This document shows positions 10,234 through 20,713 of a stretch of 32,392 nt of DNA, piece by piece. Source of the stretch: Fidelibacterota bacterium (lineage in GTDB: Bacteria > Fidelibacterota > Marinisomatia > SCGC-AAA003-L08 > GCA-002704045); NCBI GenBank assembly GCA_002703375.1, contig NZTO01000042.1, positions 1 to 32,392 of the forward strand, in the 5' to 3' direction. The translations under genes and the position numbers were made by a program. The stretch's first letter is position 1. Each line of letters starts with the position of its first letter. The notes below the pieces were generated by a model. It was not told the DNA's origin and did no database searches. It saw only the letters and a list, made by a program, of their open reading frames with translations.

Positions 10234-12230
10234 AGTACAAAGGTTTTTCAAAAAAAGAGTTAAAAAAAGTATATTCTCTTATTTATTCATCCCGGAAGCT
10301 TGACGAAAAACAATTAGTTCTTTTAAAACAGGGTAAAGGTTTTTTCCATATTGGTGCATCAGGCCACGAAGCGGTTCAGGTAGCTGCAGGATTAAATATA
10401 AAAACCGGGTCTGATTTCTCGTATCCTTACTACAGAGAACAAGCTTATTGTCTTACACTTGGAATGACTGTTGAAGAGCTGTTTTTAGCATTTCTAGCAA
10501 AAAAAAATGATCCAAGTTCCGCTGGTAGGCAAATGCCAATGCATTATGGACATAGTGAATTAAATATTGTAAGTCAATCTAGCCCAACTGGAACGCAATA
10601 CTTACAGGCTGTTGGAACAGCATTTGCGATGCAAAGGTATCAAAATGGCAATGTTGTTTATGTTTCCAGTGGCGATGGAACTACAAGCCAAGGTGATTTT
10701 CACGAAGCACTGAATTGGGCAAGTAGGGAGAAAGCACCTGTAATATTTCATATTGAAAATAACCATTATGCTATTTCAGTTCCATTGCATGAACAGGTAG
10801 CAAATGGCCAACTTTATGATATTACATCTGGTTATGATAATCTTGGTAGATACAATATCAATGGTACTGATTTTTTTGAATCACATCTTGCCTTTAAGAA
10901 AGCTGTTGATAGGGCAAGAAGAGGTAAAGGTCCAAGTGTTATTGTATCCGATGTTGTGAGACTTTTACCTCACTCTTCATCTGATGATCATAGAAAATAT
11001 AGGAATGATAAAGATTTAAATAATGATAAAAATAAGGACCCAATTTCAATTTTTGAAAAAATTTGTATCGACAATAATATTCTTACAAAAAAAGATATTA
11101 ATAATATTCAAAACAAAATAAAATCAGAAATTGACACTGCTGCACTTTGGGCCCAATCTCAAGATGTGCCTGATTCTAATACTGCAAATAAATTTTTGTT
11201 TTCTTTGTCTGATAACTTATCATACGGTAAAAAAGAAATTATAGATAATCAGCAAAAAATTGTTATGGTAGATTCTATTAATCATGCACTTGATGAAGAG
11301 CTATCAAATAATGAAAAAATGCTTATTTATGGACAAGATATAGCTGATGGTAAAGGTGGTGTTTTTACTGCGACAAAGGGTCTATCTAGTAAATATGGCA
11401 ATGATAGAGTTTTTAACGCTCCACTTGCTGAGTCTTCAATTGTTGGAACTGCAATTGGATTGGCTATATGTGGATACAAACCTGTAGTTGAAATACAGTT
11501 TGGAGATTATATTTGGACAGCAATGATGCAAATAAGAAATGAATTAGCTACAATGCGATACAGGTCGAATAATAATTGGAAATGCCCAGTTGTAATCAGA
11601 GTTCCTGTAGGTGGATATATTCACGGTGGTTTGTGTCACAGTCAAAGTATTGAAGGTTATTTTGCTCATTTACCTGGAATAAAGATTGCATATCCAAGTA
11701 ACGCAGCTGATGCTAAAGGATTATTAAAAAGCGCTTGTAGAATGAATGATCCTGTACTGTTTCTTGAACATAAAGGTTTATATAGGCAAGGTTATGCAAG
11801 TAGTTATGAGCCTGATAATAATTATCTCTTAGAATTTGGTAAAGCAAAGATAGTAAAAGAAGGAAACCAGTTAACAATTATTTCATGGGGAGCTATTGTA
11901 GAAAAAGCTATTCAGGCTGTAAATGAACTTAATGTAGATGCAGAAATTATTGATATTAGAACTATTAACCCATTAGATCTCAAATCCATTCTAAATTCTG
12001 TTAAGAAAACAAACAGAGTTATTATTGCTCATGAAGATAATTTAACCAATGGTTTTGGGGGTGAAATTGCTTCTAAAATTGTAGAAAATGCTTTTGAATT
12101 TTTAGATGCACCAATCAAACGTGTAGCATCAAAAGATTATCCTGTTCCATATGCTGATGAATTAGAGAAAGAAATCTTAGTTCAGACAAGTTGGATAGAA
12201 AAAGCGATTGAAGAAATTTTGGAATATTAA
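10230..12230 (+). CDS. 2-oxoacid dehydrogenase E1, fused alpha-beta subunits (copy 1)
   Basis: TPP motif SGDGTTSQGDFHEALNWAS...IENNHYAIS in the alpha part; transketolase-like beta part (GQDIADGKGGVFTATKGL...GFGGEIASKI). Confidence 0.93.
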   Translation: MKYKGFSKKELKKVYSLIYSSRKLDEKQLVLLKQGKGFFHIGASGHEAVQVAAGLNIKTGSDFSYPYYREQAYCLTLGMTVEELFLAFLAKKNDPSSAGRQMPMHYGHSELNIVSQSSPTGTQYLQAVGTAFAMQRYQNGNVVYVSSGDGTTSQGDFHEALNWASREKAPVIFHIENNHYAISVPLHEQVANGQLYDITSGYDNLGRYNINGTDFFESHLAFKKAVDRARRGKGPSVIVSDVVRLLPHSSSDDHRKYRNDKDLNNDKNKDPISIFEKICIDNNILTKKDINNIQNKIKSEIDTAALWAQSQDVPDSNTANKFLFSLSDNLSYGKKEIIDNQQKIVMVDSINHALDEELSNNEKMLIYGQDIADGKGGVFTATKGLSSKYGNDRVFNAPLAESSIVGTAIGLAICGYKPVVEIQFGDYIWTAMMQIRNELATMRYRSNNNWKCPVVIRVPVGGYIHGGLCHSQSIEGYFAHLPGIKIAYPSNAADAKGLLKSACRMNDPVLFLEHKGLYRQGYASSYEPDNNYLLEFGKAKIVKEGNQLTIISWGAIVEKAIQAVNELNVDAEIIDIRTINPLDLKSILNSVKKTNRVIIAHEDNLTNGFGGEIASKIVENAFEFLDAPIKRVASKDYPVPYADELEKEILVQTSWIEKAIEEILEY

Positions 12231-12234
12231 TTAA

Positions 12235-14196
12235 ATGACTAATAAATTTTTATTAAATATGTATGAAAAATTAATTATTCCAAGAATAATTGAAGAAAAA
12301 ATGCTATTATCATTAAGAAAAGGAAAAATTTCAAAGTGGTTTTCTGGTATAGGTCAAGAAGCAATCTCGGTTGGATCTACCTTGGCTCTTGATAAAAATG
12401 ATTCCATATTTCCTATGCATAGAAATTTAGGTGTATTTACAACTAGAGAAGTTGATTTAAAATCTTTATTTTGCCAATTAATAGGTAAAAAAGGTGGATT
12501 TACTAAAGGTAGAGATAGGTCTTTTCACTTTGGTTTGCCAGAAAAGAATATTATTGGTATGATTTCTCATTTGGCTGCCATGTTGCCGGTTGCTAACGGC
12601 TATGGTTTATCATATAAATTAAAAAATAAAAAAAACGTAGCTTTAGCTTATATTGGAGATGGTGCAACTAGCGAGGGCGATTTTCACGAAGCATTAAATT
12701 TAGCTTCAGTTTGGAATCTTCCTGTAATTTTTCTTATTGAAAATAACGGTTACGGTTTATCTACTCCTGTAGTTGAGCAATTTAAATGTAAAAAATTATC
12801 TGATAGAGCTGTAGGCTATGGAATTAAAGGTGAAACTATTAATGGCAATGACATTATTGAGGTATATAATGCTATTAAAATTGCTGTAAAAAGAGCGAAA
12901 CAAAATAAAGGTCCAACTTTAATTGAAGCTATGACTTTTAGAATGCGTGGCCACGAAGAAGCATCCGGAACAAAATATATTGATAATAAACATTTTGAAA
13001 AGTGGAAGAAAAAAGATCCAATCAAGTTGTTTGAATTTTATTTAAAAAAGAATAAAATCATTGATAAAAAATATATTAAAAATAAACATTCAGAAATTGG
13101 ATCTGAAGTTGATTTAGCATTGGAGTATGCTTTTGATGCAGATAAACAAACAAGCACAATTGTCATTGAATCAAACGATGTATTTTGTAAATCTCATTTT
13201 AATAAGATTGAATTCAGTAGTGATACAAAAGAAATGAGACTAGTTGATGCTGTAAGTAATTGTTTAGAACAAAAAATGGAATCTGATGAAAATGTTTTAA
13301 TTATGGGTCAAGATATCGCAGAGTATGGAGGAGTTTTTAAAATTACAGAAGGATTTGTTGAAAAATTTGGTAAAGAAAGAGTACGAAATACACCAATAAT
13401 TGAATCCGGTATAATTGGAGCTGCAATGGGATTGTCTTTAAATGGTTTTAAACCAATTGTTGAAATGCAATTCTCTGATTTTGTTTCCTGTGGTTTTAAC
13501 CAAATAGTTAATAATATTGCTAAAAATCATTATCGATGGAATTATCCAGTCAATGTGACAATCAGAATGCCAAGTGGTGGTAATGTAGCTGCAGGACCAT
13601 TTCATTCACAATCATCTGAGGCTTGGTTTCTTCATGTACCAGGCATAAAAATAGTCTATCCAGCTTTTCCCGATGATGCTAAAGGTTTGTTGAATAGTTC
13701 TATTGATGATCCAAATCCTGTTTTATTTTTTGAACATAAAGCATTATATCGCAGTATCAAAAACCAAGTACCTCAAAATCTTTACAATCTAGAAATAGGG
13801 AAAGGTAAAATTAGGAAAAAAGGTAATGATTTAACTATCATCTCGTATGGATTAGCTGTTCATTGGGCTTTAGAAAAAGCTATGAAACTTAAAGATGATA
13901 TTGACGTAGAAGTAGTAGATCTTATATCAATATACCCTTATGACAAAGATATTATTTCTAAATCAGTTAAAAAAACTAATCGTGTCATGATACTTCACGA
14001 GGCTAATTTAACTGGTGGTGTTGGTGCAGAAATTTCAGCTTTTATAAACGAAGAGCTTTTTGAATATTTAGATGCACCTGTAACAAGGCTGGCTTCTTTA
14101 GATACACCAGTACCTTTTTCATCAAATTTAGAAAAAGAAATTTATTTTCCTTTAAATAGGATTGAAAATAAAATTGAAAAAATAATTAAATATTAA
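12235..14196 (+). CDS. 2-oxoacid dehydrogenase E1, fused alpha-beta subunits (copy 2)
   Basis: YIGDGATSEGDFHEALNLAS...IENNGYGLST and GQDIAEYGGVFKITEGF. Co-linear with copy 1. Confidence 0.93.
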   Translation: MTNKFLLNMYEKLIIPRIIEEKMLLSLRKGKISKWFSGIGQEAISVGSTLALDKNDSIFPMHRNLGVFTTREVDLKSLFCQLIGKKGGFTKGRDRSFHFGLPEKNIIGMISHLAAMLPVANGYGLSYKLKNKKNVALAYIGDGATSEGDFHEALNLASVWNLPVIFLIENNGYGLSTPVVEQFKCKKLSDRAVGYGIKGETINGNDIIEVYNAIKIAVKRAKQNKGPTLIEAMTFRMRGHEEASGTKYIDNKHFEKWKKKDPIKLFEFYLKKNKIIDKKYIKNKHSEIGSEVDLALEYAFDADKQTSTIVIESNDVFCKSHFNKIEFSSDTKEMRLVDAVSNCLEQKMESDENVLIMGQDIAEYGGVFKITEGFVEKFGKERVRNTPIIESGIIGAAMGLSLNGFKPIVEMQFSDFVSCGFNQIVNNIAKNHYRWNYPVNVTIRMPSGGNVAAGPFHSQSSEAWFLHVPGIKIVYPAFPDDAKGLLNSSIDDPNPVLFFEHKALYRSIKNQVPQNLYNLEIGKGKIRKKGNDLTIISYGLAVHWALEKAMKLKDDIDVEVVDLISIYPYDKDIISKSVKKTNRVMILHEANLTGGVGAEISAFINEELFEYLDAPVTRLASLDTPVPFSSNLEKEIYFPLNRIENKIEKIIKY

Positions 14197-14214
14197 AAAA
14201 AGAGAGTTAAAATT

Positions 14215-15384
14215 ATGAAATTAAAAGGAATCGATTTTTTAGACATATCCAATCATTTTAATGAAGATGAACTTATGGTTCAGCATACTGCAAGAGAATT
14301 TGTAAACAACGAGATATTACCAATTATTGAAGAACATTTTGAAAATGCTACTTTTCCAGATCATTTAGTTAAAAAATTTGCTGAAATGGGTTTTTTCGGT
14401 ATGAATCTTCCTGAAAAATATAATTGTGCTGGTATGAGCAATATAGCGTACGGTTTAGTCTGTCAAGAATTGGAAAGAGGTGACTCAGGTATTAGATCGT
14501 TCGTGTCTGTTCAAGGAGCATTAGTTATGTATCCCATATTCGCTTATGGAACTGAAGAACAACGTAAATATTGGCTTCCATTGCTCGCCAAAGGAGAAAA
14601 GATTGGTTGTTTTGGTTTGACAGAGCCAAATTTTGGATCAAATCCTGGCGGTATGACAACAACTGCAAAAAAAGTAAAAGATGGTTACATTTTAAACGGT
14701 GCAAAAATGTGGATAACCAACGGTTCAATTGCAGATATATCAATTGTGTGGGCTAAAGATGATGATGGAGTTGTTAGAGGCTTTATTGTTGATAATAAAT
14801 CAGATGGCTTTTCTGCACCTATAATGAAGCACAAATTATCTCTTAGAGCTTCTGTAACATCGGAACTAATATTAGAAGATGTTTTTGTACCATCTGATAA
14901 TATTTTACCTAATGTGAAAGGTTTAAGAGGTCCATTAGGTTGTTTGAATCAGGCAAGGTATGGAATTGGTTGGGGTGGTACAGGTTCCGCAATGGCTGTA
15001 TATGAAGCATCTGTACAATATGCTAAAGATAGGATACAGTTTGATAAGCCAATTGCATCTTATCAGTTAATACAAGATAAATTAGCTTGGATGTTAAACG
15101 AAATCTCTAAAGCACAACTTTTAGCATTGCAGGTTGGTAGAAACAAAGATGCTGGTACCGTCAATCATGCTCATATTTCCATGGTTAAAAGAAATAATGT
15201 ATGGGTGGCTAGAGAATGTGCGAAATTAGCTAGAGAGATCCATGGTGGAAATGGTATAACTGCTGATTATCCTATTATGCGACATATGATGAATATAGAA
15301 AGTGTCTACACTTATGAAGGAACTCATGACATGCATACTTTAGTTTTAGGAGAAAATATTACTGGAATTCCAGCATATCGTTAA
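14215..15384 (+). CDS. Acyl-CoA dehydrogenase, glutaryl-CoA dehydrogenase-like
   Basis: GCFGLTEPNFGSNPGGMTTTAKK, WITNGSIADISIVWAK, NQARYGIGWGGTGSA and the C-terminal VYTYEGTHDMHTLVLGENITGIPAY typical of GCDH. Confidence 0.85.
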   Translation: MKLKGIDFLDISNHFNEDELMVQHTAREFVNNEILPIIEEHFENATFPDHLVKKFAEMGFFGMNLPEKYNCAGMSNIAYGLVCQELERGDSGIRSFVSVQGALVMYPIFAYGTEEQRKYWLPLLAKGEKIGCFGLTEPNFGSNPGGMTTTAKKVKDGYILNGAKMWITNGSIADISIVWAKDDDGVVRGFIVDNKSDGFSAPIMKHKLSLRASVTSELILEDVFVPSDNILPNVKGLRGPLGCLNQARYGIGWGGTGSAMAVYEASVQYAKDRIQFDKPIASYQLIQDKLAWMLNEISKAQLLALQVGRNKDAGTVNHAHISMVKRNNVWVARECAKLAREIHGGNGITADYPIMRHMMNIESVYTYEGTHDMHTLVLGENITGIPAYR

Positions 15385-15402
15385 CAAAATAGGAATTGTA
15401 AG

Positions 15403-16677
15403 ATGAATATTGACGTTATAATGCCTAAAATGGGCGAATCAATTACTGAGGGAACTATTCTTGAGTGGAAAAAAAATGTTGGTGAATCAATTAAACTTGA
15501 CGAAACCCTTTTAGAAATATCTACCGATAAAGTGGATTCTGAAATTCCATCTCCATCTGAAGGTGTAATTACTGAAATTTTATATAATGTAAACGATGTT
15601 GTACAGGTTGGTGAAATTATAGCTAAAATTAGTAAAGATGGTAATAGTAAAGTTCAAAGTATTTTGAAAAAAGAAGTTGTTAAAAATGATAATAAAAAAG
15701 AAACAGTTGATAGTACTAATTTTATAAAAACTCAACAAACTGAAAAAAAAATTGATACAAAAAGGTTTTTATCCCCTTTAGTTAAAAATATTGCAAAAAA
15801 AGAAAATATTGATTTGTCAGAATTAGATTCAATTCAAGGATCAGGAAGAAATAATAGATTAAATAAAAAAGATTTATTGAATTATATAAATTCCAAAAAA
15901 AATACCAAATCAATGCCAGTTTTTAAAGAAATTCCTAATTTACCTTCAAATAATTCTGAAGACATCTTAAAAAACGACGTAGAAAAGATGGATAGAGTCA
16001 GACTAAAAATTGGTGAACATATGGTAAATTCAGTTAAAACATCTCCGCATGTTTACTCTACAACAGAAGTTGATATGACTTCCATTGTAGAAATGACGAG
16101 TCAAAATAAAAGTACATTTTCAGAAAAGTATAATTTGAAGTTAACATACACTCCTTTCATTTTAAGTGCCTGTGTAAAAGCTATTCAAGATTTTCCATTG
16201 ATGAATGCAATGATAGATGGCGAAAATATAATTCATCAAAAAAATATCAATCTGGGAATTGCTGTAGCTTTAAATGATGGTAACCTTATTGTACCAGCAT
16301 TAAAAAACTCTGAGGAGAAAAATTTCTTAGGGCTAACAAGAAATGCTGCCGAACTAGCATCTAAAGCAAGAAACGATAAATTGGAACCCGATGATATATT
16401 TGGTAGTACATTTACAGTTACTAATCCTGGAATGTTTGGAAGTTTATTTGGAATGGCAATAATTAACCAACCTAACTTAGGTATTTTAAGTGTTGGTGCA
16501 ATTAAGAAAAAACCTGTTGTTAAAGAAACTGATTATGGGGATGTAATTGTAGTTCGTTCTATGATGTATATTACTTTAGGTTATGATCATCGTTTAATTG
16601 ATGGTGCATACGGAACACGCTTTCTGGCAAAAATAACCGAAAATCTTGAAAATTTTAATATTAATGAAATCATATAA
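15403..16677 (+). CDS. Dihydrolipoamide acyltransferase (E2)
   Basis: Lipoyl domain ETLLEISTDKVDSEIPSPSEG, peripheral-subunit-binding domain LSPLVKNIAKKENIDLSELDSIQGSG, catalytic YDHRLIDGAYGTRFL. Confidence 0.95.
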   Translation: MNIDVIMPKMGESITEGTILEWKKNVGESIKLDETLLEISTDKVDSEIPSPSEGVITEILYNVNDVVQVGEIIAKISKDGNSKVQSILKKEVVKNDNKKETVDSTNFIKTQQTEKKIDTKRFLSPLVKNIAKKENIDLSELDSIQGSGRNNRLNKKDLLNYINSKKNTKSMPVFKEIPNLPSNNSEDILKNDVEKMDRVRLKIGEHMVNSVKTSPHVYSTTEVDMTSIVEMTSQNKSTFSEKYNLKLTYTPFILSACVKAIQDFPLMNAMIDGENIIHQKNINLGIAVALNDGNLIVPALKNSEEKNFLGLTRNAAELASKARNDKLEPDDIFGSTFTVTNPGMFGSLFGMAIINQPNLGILSVGAIKKKPVVKETDYGDVIVVRSMMYITLGYDHRLIDGAYGTRFLAKITENLENFNINEII

Positions 16678-16679
16678 CA

Positions 16680-17567
16680 ATGATAAGTGATTTAAAAAAA
16701 AATGGTAAAAGATCAAAACCTGATTGGCTTAAAGTCAAAATCAATCTTAATAATAATTACAGGAAAGTAAGTGAACTGGTTTCACAGAACGATTTAAATA
16801 CTGTTTGTGTTGAAGCTAGATGTCCAAACATTTATGAATGTTGGGAAGCTAAAACAGCTACCATAATGATTTTGGGTGATATATGTACTCGATCCTGTGG
16901 TTTTTGTTCAGTTAAAACTGGAAGACCTCCAAAAATTGATAATGATGAACCTTACAGAGTTGCAAGAGCAGTAAAAAAAATGGATTTAGATCATATTGTT
17001 ATAACTTCAGTTGATAGAGATGATATTAGAAACGATTACGGTGCAGAAATATGGGCTCAAACCATTGAAGAGATAAGAAAAAATGTACCAAAATGTGGCA
17101 TTGAGGTTCTTACACCTGACTTTAAAGCCCATGAACCGTCAGTTTTGAAAGTACTTAATGCAAAACCAAATATTTTTTCACATAATGTAGAGACAGTTAA
17201 AAGAATATCTAGAATGGTTAGACCAAATTCTGATTGGGATAGAACAGAAAAAGTTTTAAAGTTATCAGTTGAAAATGGGTTAGTTACAAAAACAGGATTA
17301 ATGGTTGGTCTTGGAGAAACTGATAAAGAAGTATTAGATACAATGAAAATTTTTGCTGATATTGGGGTAAGTATTTTTAATATTGGTCAGTATTTGCAAC
17401 CTACAAAGAAACATTTAACTGTAGATCGATTTGTACATCCTGATTTATTTGCCTTTTATAAAGAAGAAGGTATAAAATATGGATTTAAGGTTGTAGAATC
17501 AGGTCCTTTGGTTCGTTCTTCATATCATGCTGCTGCTCAATCTAATAAGTTTAACGGATTAGCTTGA
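16680..17567 (+). CDS. lipA: Lipoyl synthase
   Basis: CVEARCPNIYECW, radical SAM GDICTRSCGFCSVKTGRP and SGPLVRSSYHA. Confidence 0.97.
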   Translation: MISDLKKNGKRSKPDWLKVKINLNNNYRKVSELVSQNDLNTVCVEARCPNIYECWEAKTATIMILGDICTRSCGFCSVKTGRPPKIDNDEPYRVARAVKKMDLDHIVITSVDRDDIRNDYGAEIWAQTIEEIRKNVPKCGIEVLTPDFKAHEPSVLKVLNAKPNIFSHNVETVKRISRMVRPNSDWDRTEKVLKLSVENGLVTKTGLMVGLGETDKEVLDTMKIFADIGVSIFNIGQYLQPTKKHLTVDRFVHPDLFAFYKEEGIKYGFKVVESGPLVRSSYHAAAQSNKFNGLA

Positions 17568-18115
17568 TGTACATCAAGCTAATTTTTTTTTCTGTAGTTT
17601 TAGTTTTTAGTTTTTTGATTGTCAATACAATTAATGATTTTAACATAGATAATCTGGAAACAAAAAAATCTATAATTAATGATAAAAAAAGAATACCCTC
17701 AAATTCTAATATCATGTGGGATATCCCTAAAAATTGGCGTGAAATACCTGGAAATGATTTTTCTTTGGCAGTTTATAAAATTATGGATATTAAGTCTAAT
17801 TCTGAAGTATCTATTACTCAATTTCCAGGAAAAGCAGGGGGTATTGGAAACAATGTGAACAGATGGAGAAGACAAATTGGTTTGGCTGAATTGAATGAAA
17901 ATGAAATTCTTGAAGATGCTGTAGTTGACTATAATGAATTAGGCAAATACACTATTCATAAAATTATCAATATCAAAAAACCAGAACTTGCCTTTATAGG
18001 TATGATTTTGTTTTTAGACGATAATGCATTATTTGTTAAACTCAAAACTACAATAACTGATCTACCAATAATTGAGCCAGTGTTTTATAAATTTTGCAAA
18101 TCATTAAGAATCTGA
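17564..18115 (+). CDS. Secreted or membrane-anchored hypothetical protein
   Basis: N-terminal hydrophobic segment; W(D)IPKNWREIPG...SEVSITQFPGKAGGIGNNVNRWRRQIGL pattern. Confidence 0.7.
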   Translation: MMYIKLIFFSVVLVFSFLIVNTINDFNIDNLETKKSIINDKKRIPSNSNIMWDIPKNWREIPGNDFSLAVYKIMDIKSNSEVSITQFPGKAGGIGNNVNRWRRQIGLAELNENEILEDAVVDYNELGKYTIHKIINIKKPELAFIGMILFLDDNALFVKLKTTITDLPIIEPVFYKFCKSLRI

Positions 18116-18226
18116 TTTTAAATATTGGCAGGTTTTTTATTATTTCTATGACAAAATAGCTTAAATAGTTATATTTTAGTTTTGGGTACAATAATTGCAT
18201 TAAGTGTATTGTCTATTGGAGAATTT

Positions 18227-20566
18227 ATGATAAAAAAAAATGAAAAAAAAGTTTACCCTATATTGCCTTTAAGAAATACTGTTTTATTTCCACAGCAGAT
18301 TTTTCCTGTATATATTGGAAGAGAACAAAGTCTTAATTTAATTGACTCGCTTCCAAAACAAGGTAAAAAATATATTGTAGTTGTTGCACAAAAAGATGGA
18401 TCAGTTGAAAATCCTGAGAAAAAAGATTTATATGAACTCGGAACACTTGCAGTGGTAATGAAAATTTTTGATATGCCAGATAATTCAAAGTCAGCAATCG
18501 TTCAGGGAGTTGATAGAGTCAGATTGATTGATTTGCAACAAAAAAATCCTTATTATTTAGGAAATGTCGAATTAGAAGATAAATACCCAATTGATGATAA
18601 AGTTGATCTAGCTCCTATGATTTCAAATTTAAAACAAAATTTCTCAAAATTGATTGATATAGCTCCTTATTTGTCAGGAGAACAGATAAAAATATTTTCT
18701 AATGTAAAAGATCCCGGAAAATTAGCTGATAGAACTATATCAATGATGAATGTATCTACTGCAGAAAAGCAAGAAGTTCTTGAAGAAATTAATATTTTGA
18801 GTAGAGTTGAAAAATCAAACGTTATAATTTCAAGAGAAATTCAGAGAATTGAATTAAGTGAAAAAATACAAACAGATGTTCAAGATGAAATTTCAAAATC
18901 TCAGAGAGAATATTATCTACGAGAACAAATGAAAGCTATACAAAAAGAACTTGGTGAAGATGAAGGTAGCATTGAGATAACTGAAATTAAAAAGCAGATA
19001 AAAAAAGCTAAAATGCCCAAAGACGTTGAAAAAGTTGCTAATAAAGAATTAGAAAAACTCCAACGAATACCAACACAATCTCCTGAATATTCGGTTACAA
19101 GGACATATCTAGAGTGGTTGGTTGAACTTCCTTGGAGCAAAAAATCTAAAGATAATGAAGATGTTACTAATGCCCAAGAGGTGCTTGATAGAGATCATTA
19201 TGGTTTAGAAAAAATTAAAGAAAGAATCCTTGAGCATTTGTCAGTAAGAAATCTTAAAAGGCAAAGGTCAAAAAAAGGTGAAATCATAAAAAGTCCAATT
19301 TTATGTTTTGGTGGTCCTCCTGGAACTGGGAAAACATCCATGGGAAAGGCAATTGCTCAATCAATGAATAGGGAATTTATAAGAATTTCTTTAGGCGGTG
19401 TTAGAGATGAGGCTGAAATACGGGGTCATAGAAGAACATACATCGGAGCCTTACCAGGAAGGATAATTACTAGTTTAAAAAAAGCTGGAACCAAAAACCC
19501 AATTTTTATGCTTGATGAAATTGATAAATTAGGGATGGATTTCAGAGGAGATCCTTCTAGCGCTTTGTTAGAAGTTTTGGACCCTGAACAAAATTTTTCT
19601 TTCAATGACCATTATCTTGAAGTTGATTTTGATTTAACAGAAATTATTTTTATAACCACAGCAAACCGAGTTGATCAAATACCTGGACCTTTGAGAGATA
19701 GAATGGAAGTTCTAACCTTTACTGGATATATTCTTGAAGAAAAATTAAATATAGCCAAAAAACATTTAGTAGAAAAACAGATTTTGGATCACGGTTTGAA
19801 AAAAAATGAAATTAAGTTTACTGATGAAGCATTGAGCATCTTGATTGAATCTTACACTAGAGAATCTGGTGTCAGAAATTTAGAGCGTCAAATAGCAAAT
19901 GTATGTAGAAAGGTCGCAAAAGATATTGCAACTAAAAAAGTTAAAAAGGTTGTAGTAAATCCAGAAAAAATTGAATCATATTTAGGAGCAAAAAAATATT
20001 ATCCAGAAGTCGCAGAAAGAACAAATAAACCTGGTGTTGTAGTTGGGTTAGCTTGGACTGCTTTTGGAGGAGATATTTTATTCATTGAAGCCACAAAAAT
20101 GCCAGGAGATGGAAAGTTAAAGCTAACTGGTCAACTTGGAGATGTCATGAAAGAGTCAGCTCAAGCTGCCTTGAGCTATGCAAGAGCAAATTATAAAGAG
20201 CTTAATATTGATTCTGATATTTTTAAAAAATATGACATCCACTTACATGTTCCTGCTGGTGCAATACCTAAAGATGGACCATCTGCAGGTGTAACAATGC
20301 TAACTTCACTAGTTTCACTTTTATTGGATAAACCAGTAAAAAAACAATTAGTAATGACTGGAGAAATTTCACTTCGTGGTAACGTTTTACCAATCGGAGG
20401 GCTTCGTGAAAAAGCTACTGCAGCACATAGAGCTGGTATAAAACATATTATAGCTCCTGATTTAAATAAGAAAGATATTGAAGACATACCTAAAAGTATT
20501 TTAAAAGATTTAAAAATTAGTTTTGTAAAAGATGTCAATGAAGTTTTAAAATTAGCTTTAGGTTAA
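18227..20566 (+). CDS. lon: ATP-dependent protease La
   Basis: Walker A GGPPGTGKTSMGKAIA, proteolytic Ser motif PKDGPSAGVTM and GDVMKESAQAALSYAR. Start moved to the ATG at 18227, preceded by a GGAG-like RBS. Confidence 0.97.
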   Translation: MIKKNEKKVYPILPLRNTVLFPQQIFPVYIGREQSLNLIDSLPKQGKKYIVVVAQKDGSVENPEKKDLYELGTLAVVMKIFDMPDNSKSAIVQGVDRVRLIDLQQKNPYYLGNVELEDKYPIDDKVDLAPMISNLKQNFSKLIDIAPYLSGEQIKIFSNVKDPGKLADRTISMMNVSTAEKQEVLEEINILSRVEKSNVIISREIQRIELSEKIQTDVQDEISKSQREYYLREQMKAIQKELGEDEGSIEITEIKKQIKKAKMPKDVEKVANKELEKLQRIPTQSPEYSVTRTYLEWLVELPWSKKSKDNEDVTNAQEVLDRDHYGLEKIKERILEHLSVRNLKRQRSKKGEIIKSPILCFGGPPGTGKTSMGKAIAQSMNREFIRISLGGVRDEAEIRGHRRTYIGALPGRIITSLKKAGTKNPIFMLDEIDKLGMDFRGDPSSALLEVLDPEQNFSFNDHYLEVDFDLTEIIFITTANRVDQIPGPLRDRMEVLTFTGYILEEKLNIAKKHLVEKQILDHGLKKNEIKFTDEALSILIESYTRESGVRNLERQIANVCRKVAKDIATKKVKKVVVNPEKIESYLGAKKYYPEVAERTNKPGVVVGLAWTAFGGDILFIEATKMPGDGKLKLTGQLGDVMKESAQAALSYARANYKELNIDSDIFKKYDIHLHVPAGAIPKDGPSAGVTMLTSLVSLLLDKPVKKQLVMTGEISLRGNVLPIGGLREKATAAHRAGIKHIIAPDLNKKDIEDIPKSILKDLKISFVKDVNEVLKLALG

Positions 20567-20576
20567 GATATTTAAT

Positions 20577-20651
20577 GGTCGATTAACTCAGTTGGTTCAG
20601 AGTGCCGCCCTTACAAGGCGGTGGTCGCTGGTTCGAGTCCAGCATCGACCA
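20577..20651 (+). tRNA. tRNA-Val (anticodon TAC)
   Basis: Acceptor GGTCGAT/ATCGACC, D-stem ACTC/GAGT, anticodon stem CCGCC-CTTACAA-GGCGG, T-arm GCTGG-TTCGAGT-CCAGC, discriminator A. The 3' CCA is not encoded. Confidence 0.96.
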
Positions 20652-20713
20652 CAGTTACATTTAGATATAATTTTTTTTGTTTTAATATCATAAAAAATAA
20701 ATTAAGTTTACTT

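Noticed and set aside
12816-14756. ORFs at 12816-13025 (-), 14525-14743 (-) and 14571-14756 (+)
   Set aside because: They overlap conserved E1 and acyl-CoA dehydrogenase genes in other frames; no independent support.
18913-20538. Minus-strand ORFs within lon (18913-19140, 20191-20538)
   Set aside because: Fully antisense to the conserved lon coding sequence, with compositionally odd translations.
20621-20713. Track ORF start for selenoprotein 1 at 20621
   Set aside because: This start lies inside the tRNA-Val gene. The ATG at 20714 begins a typical signal peptide.
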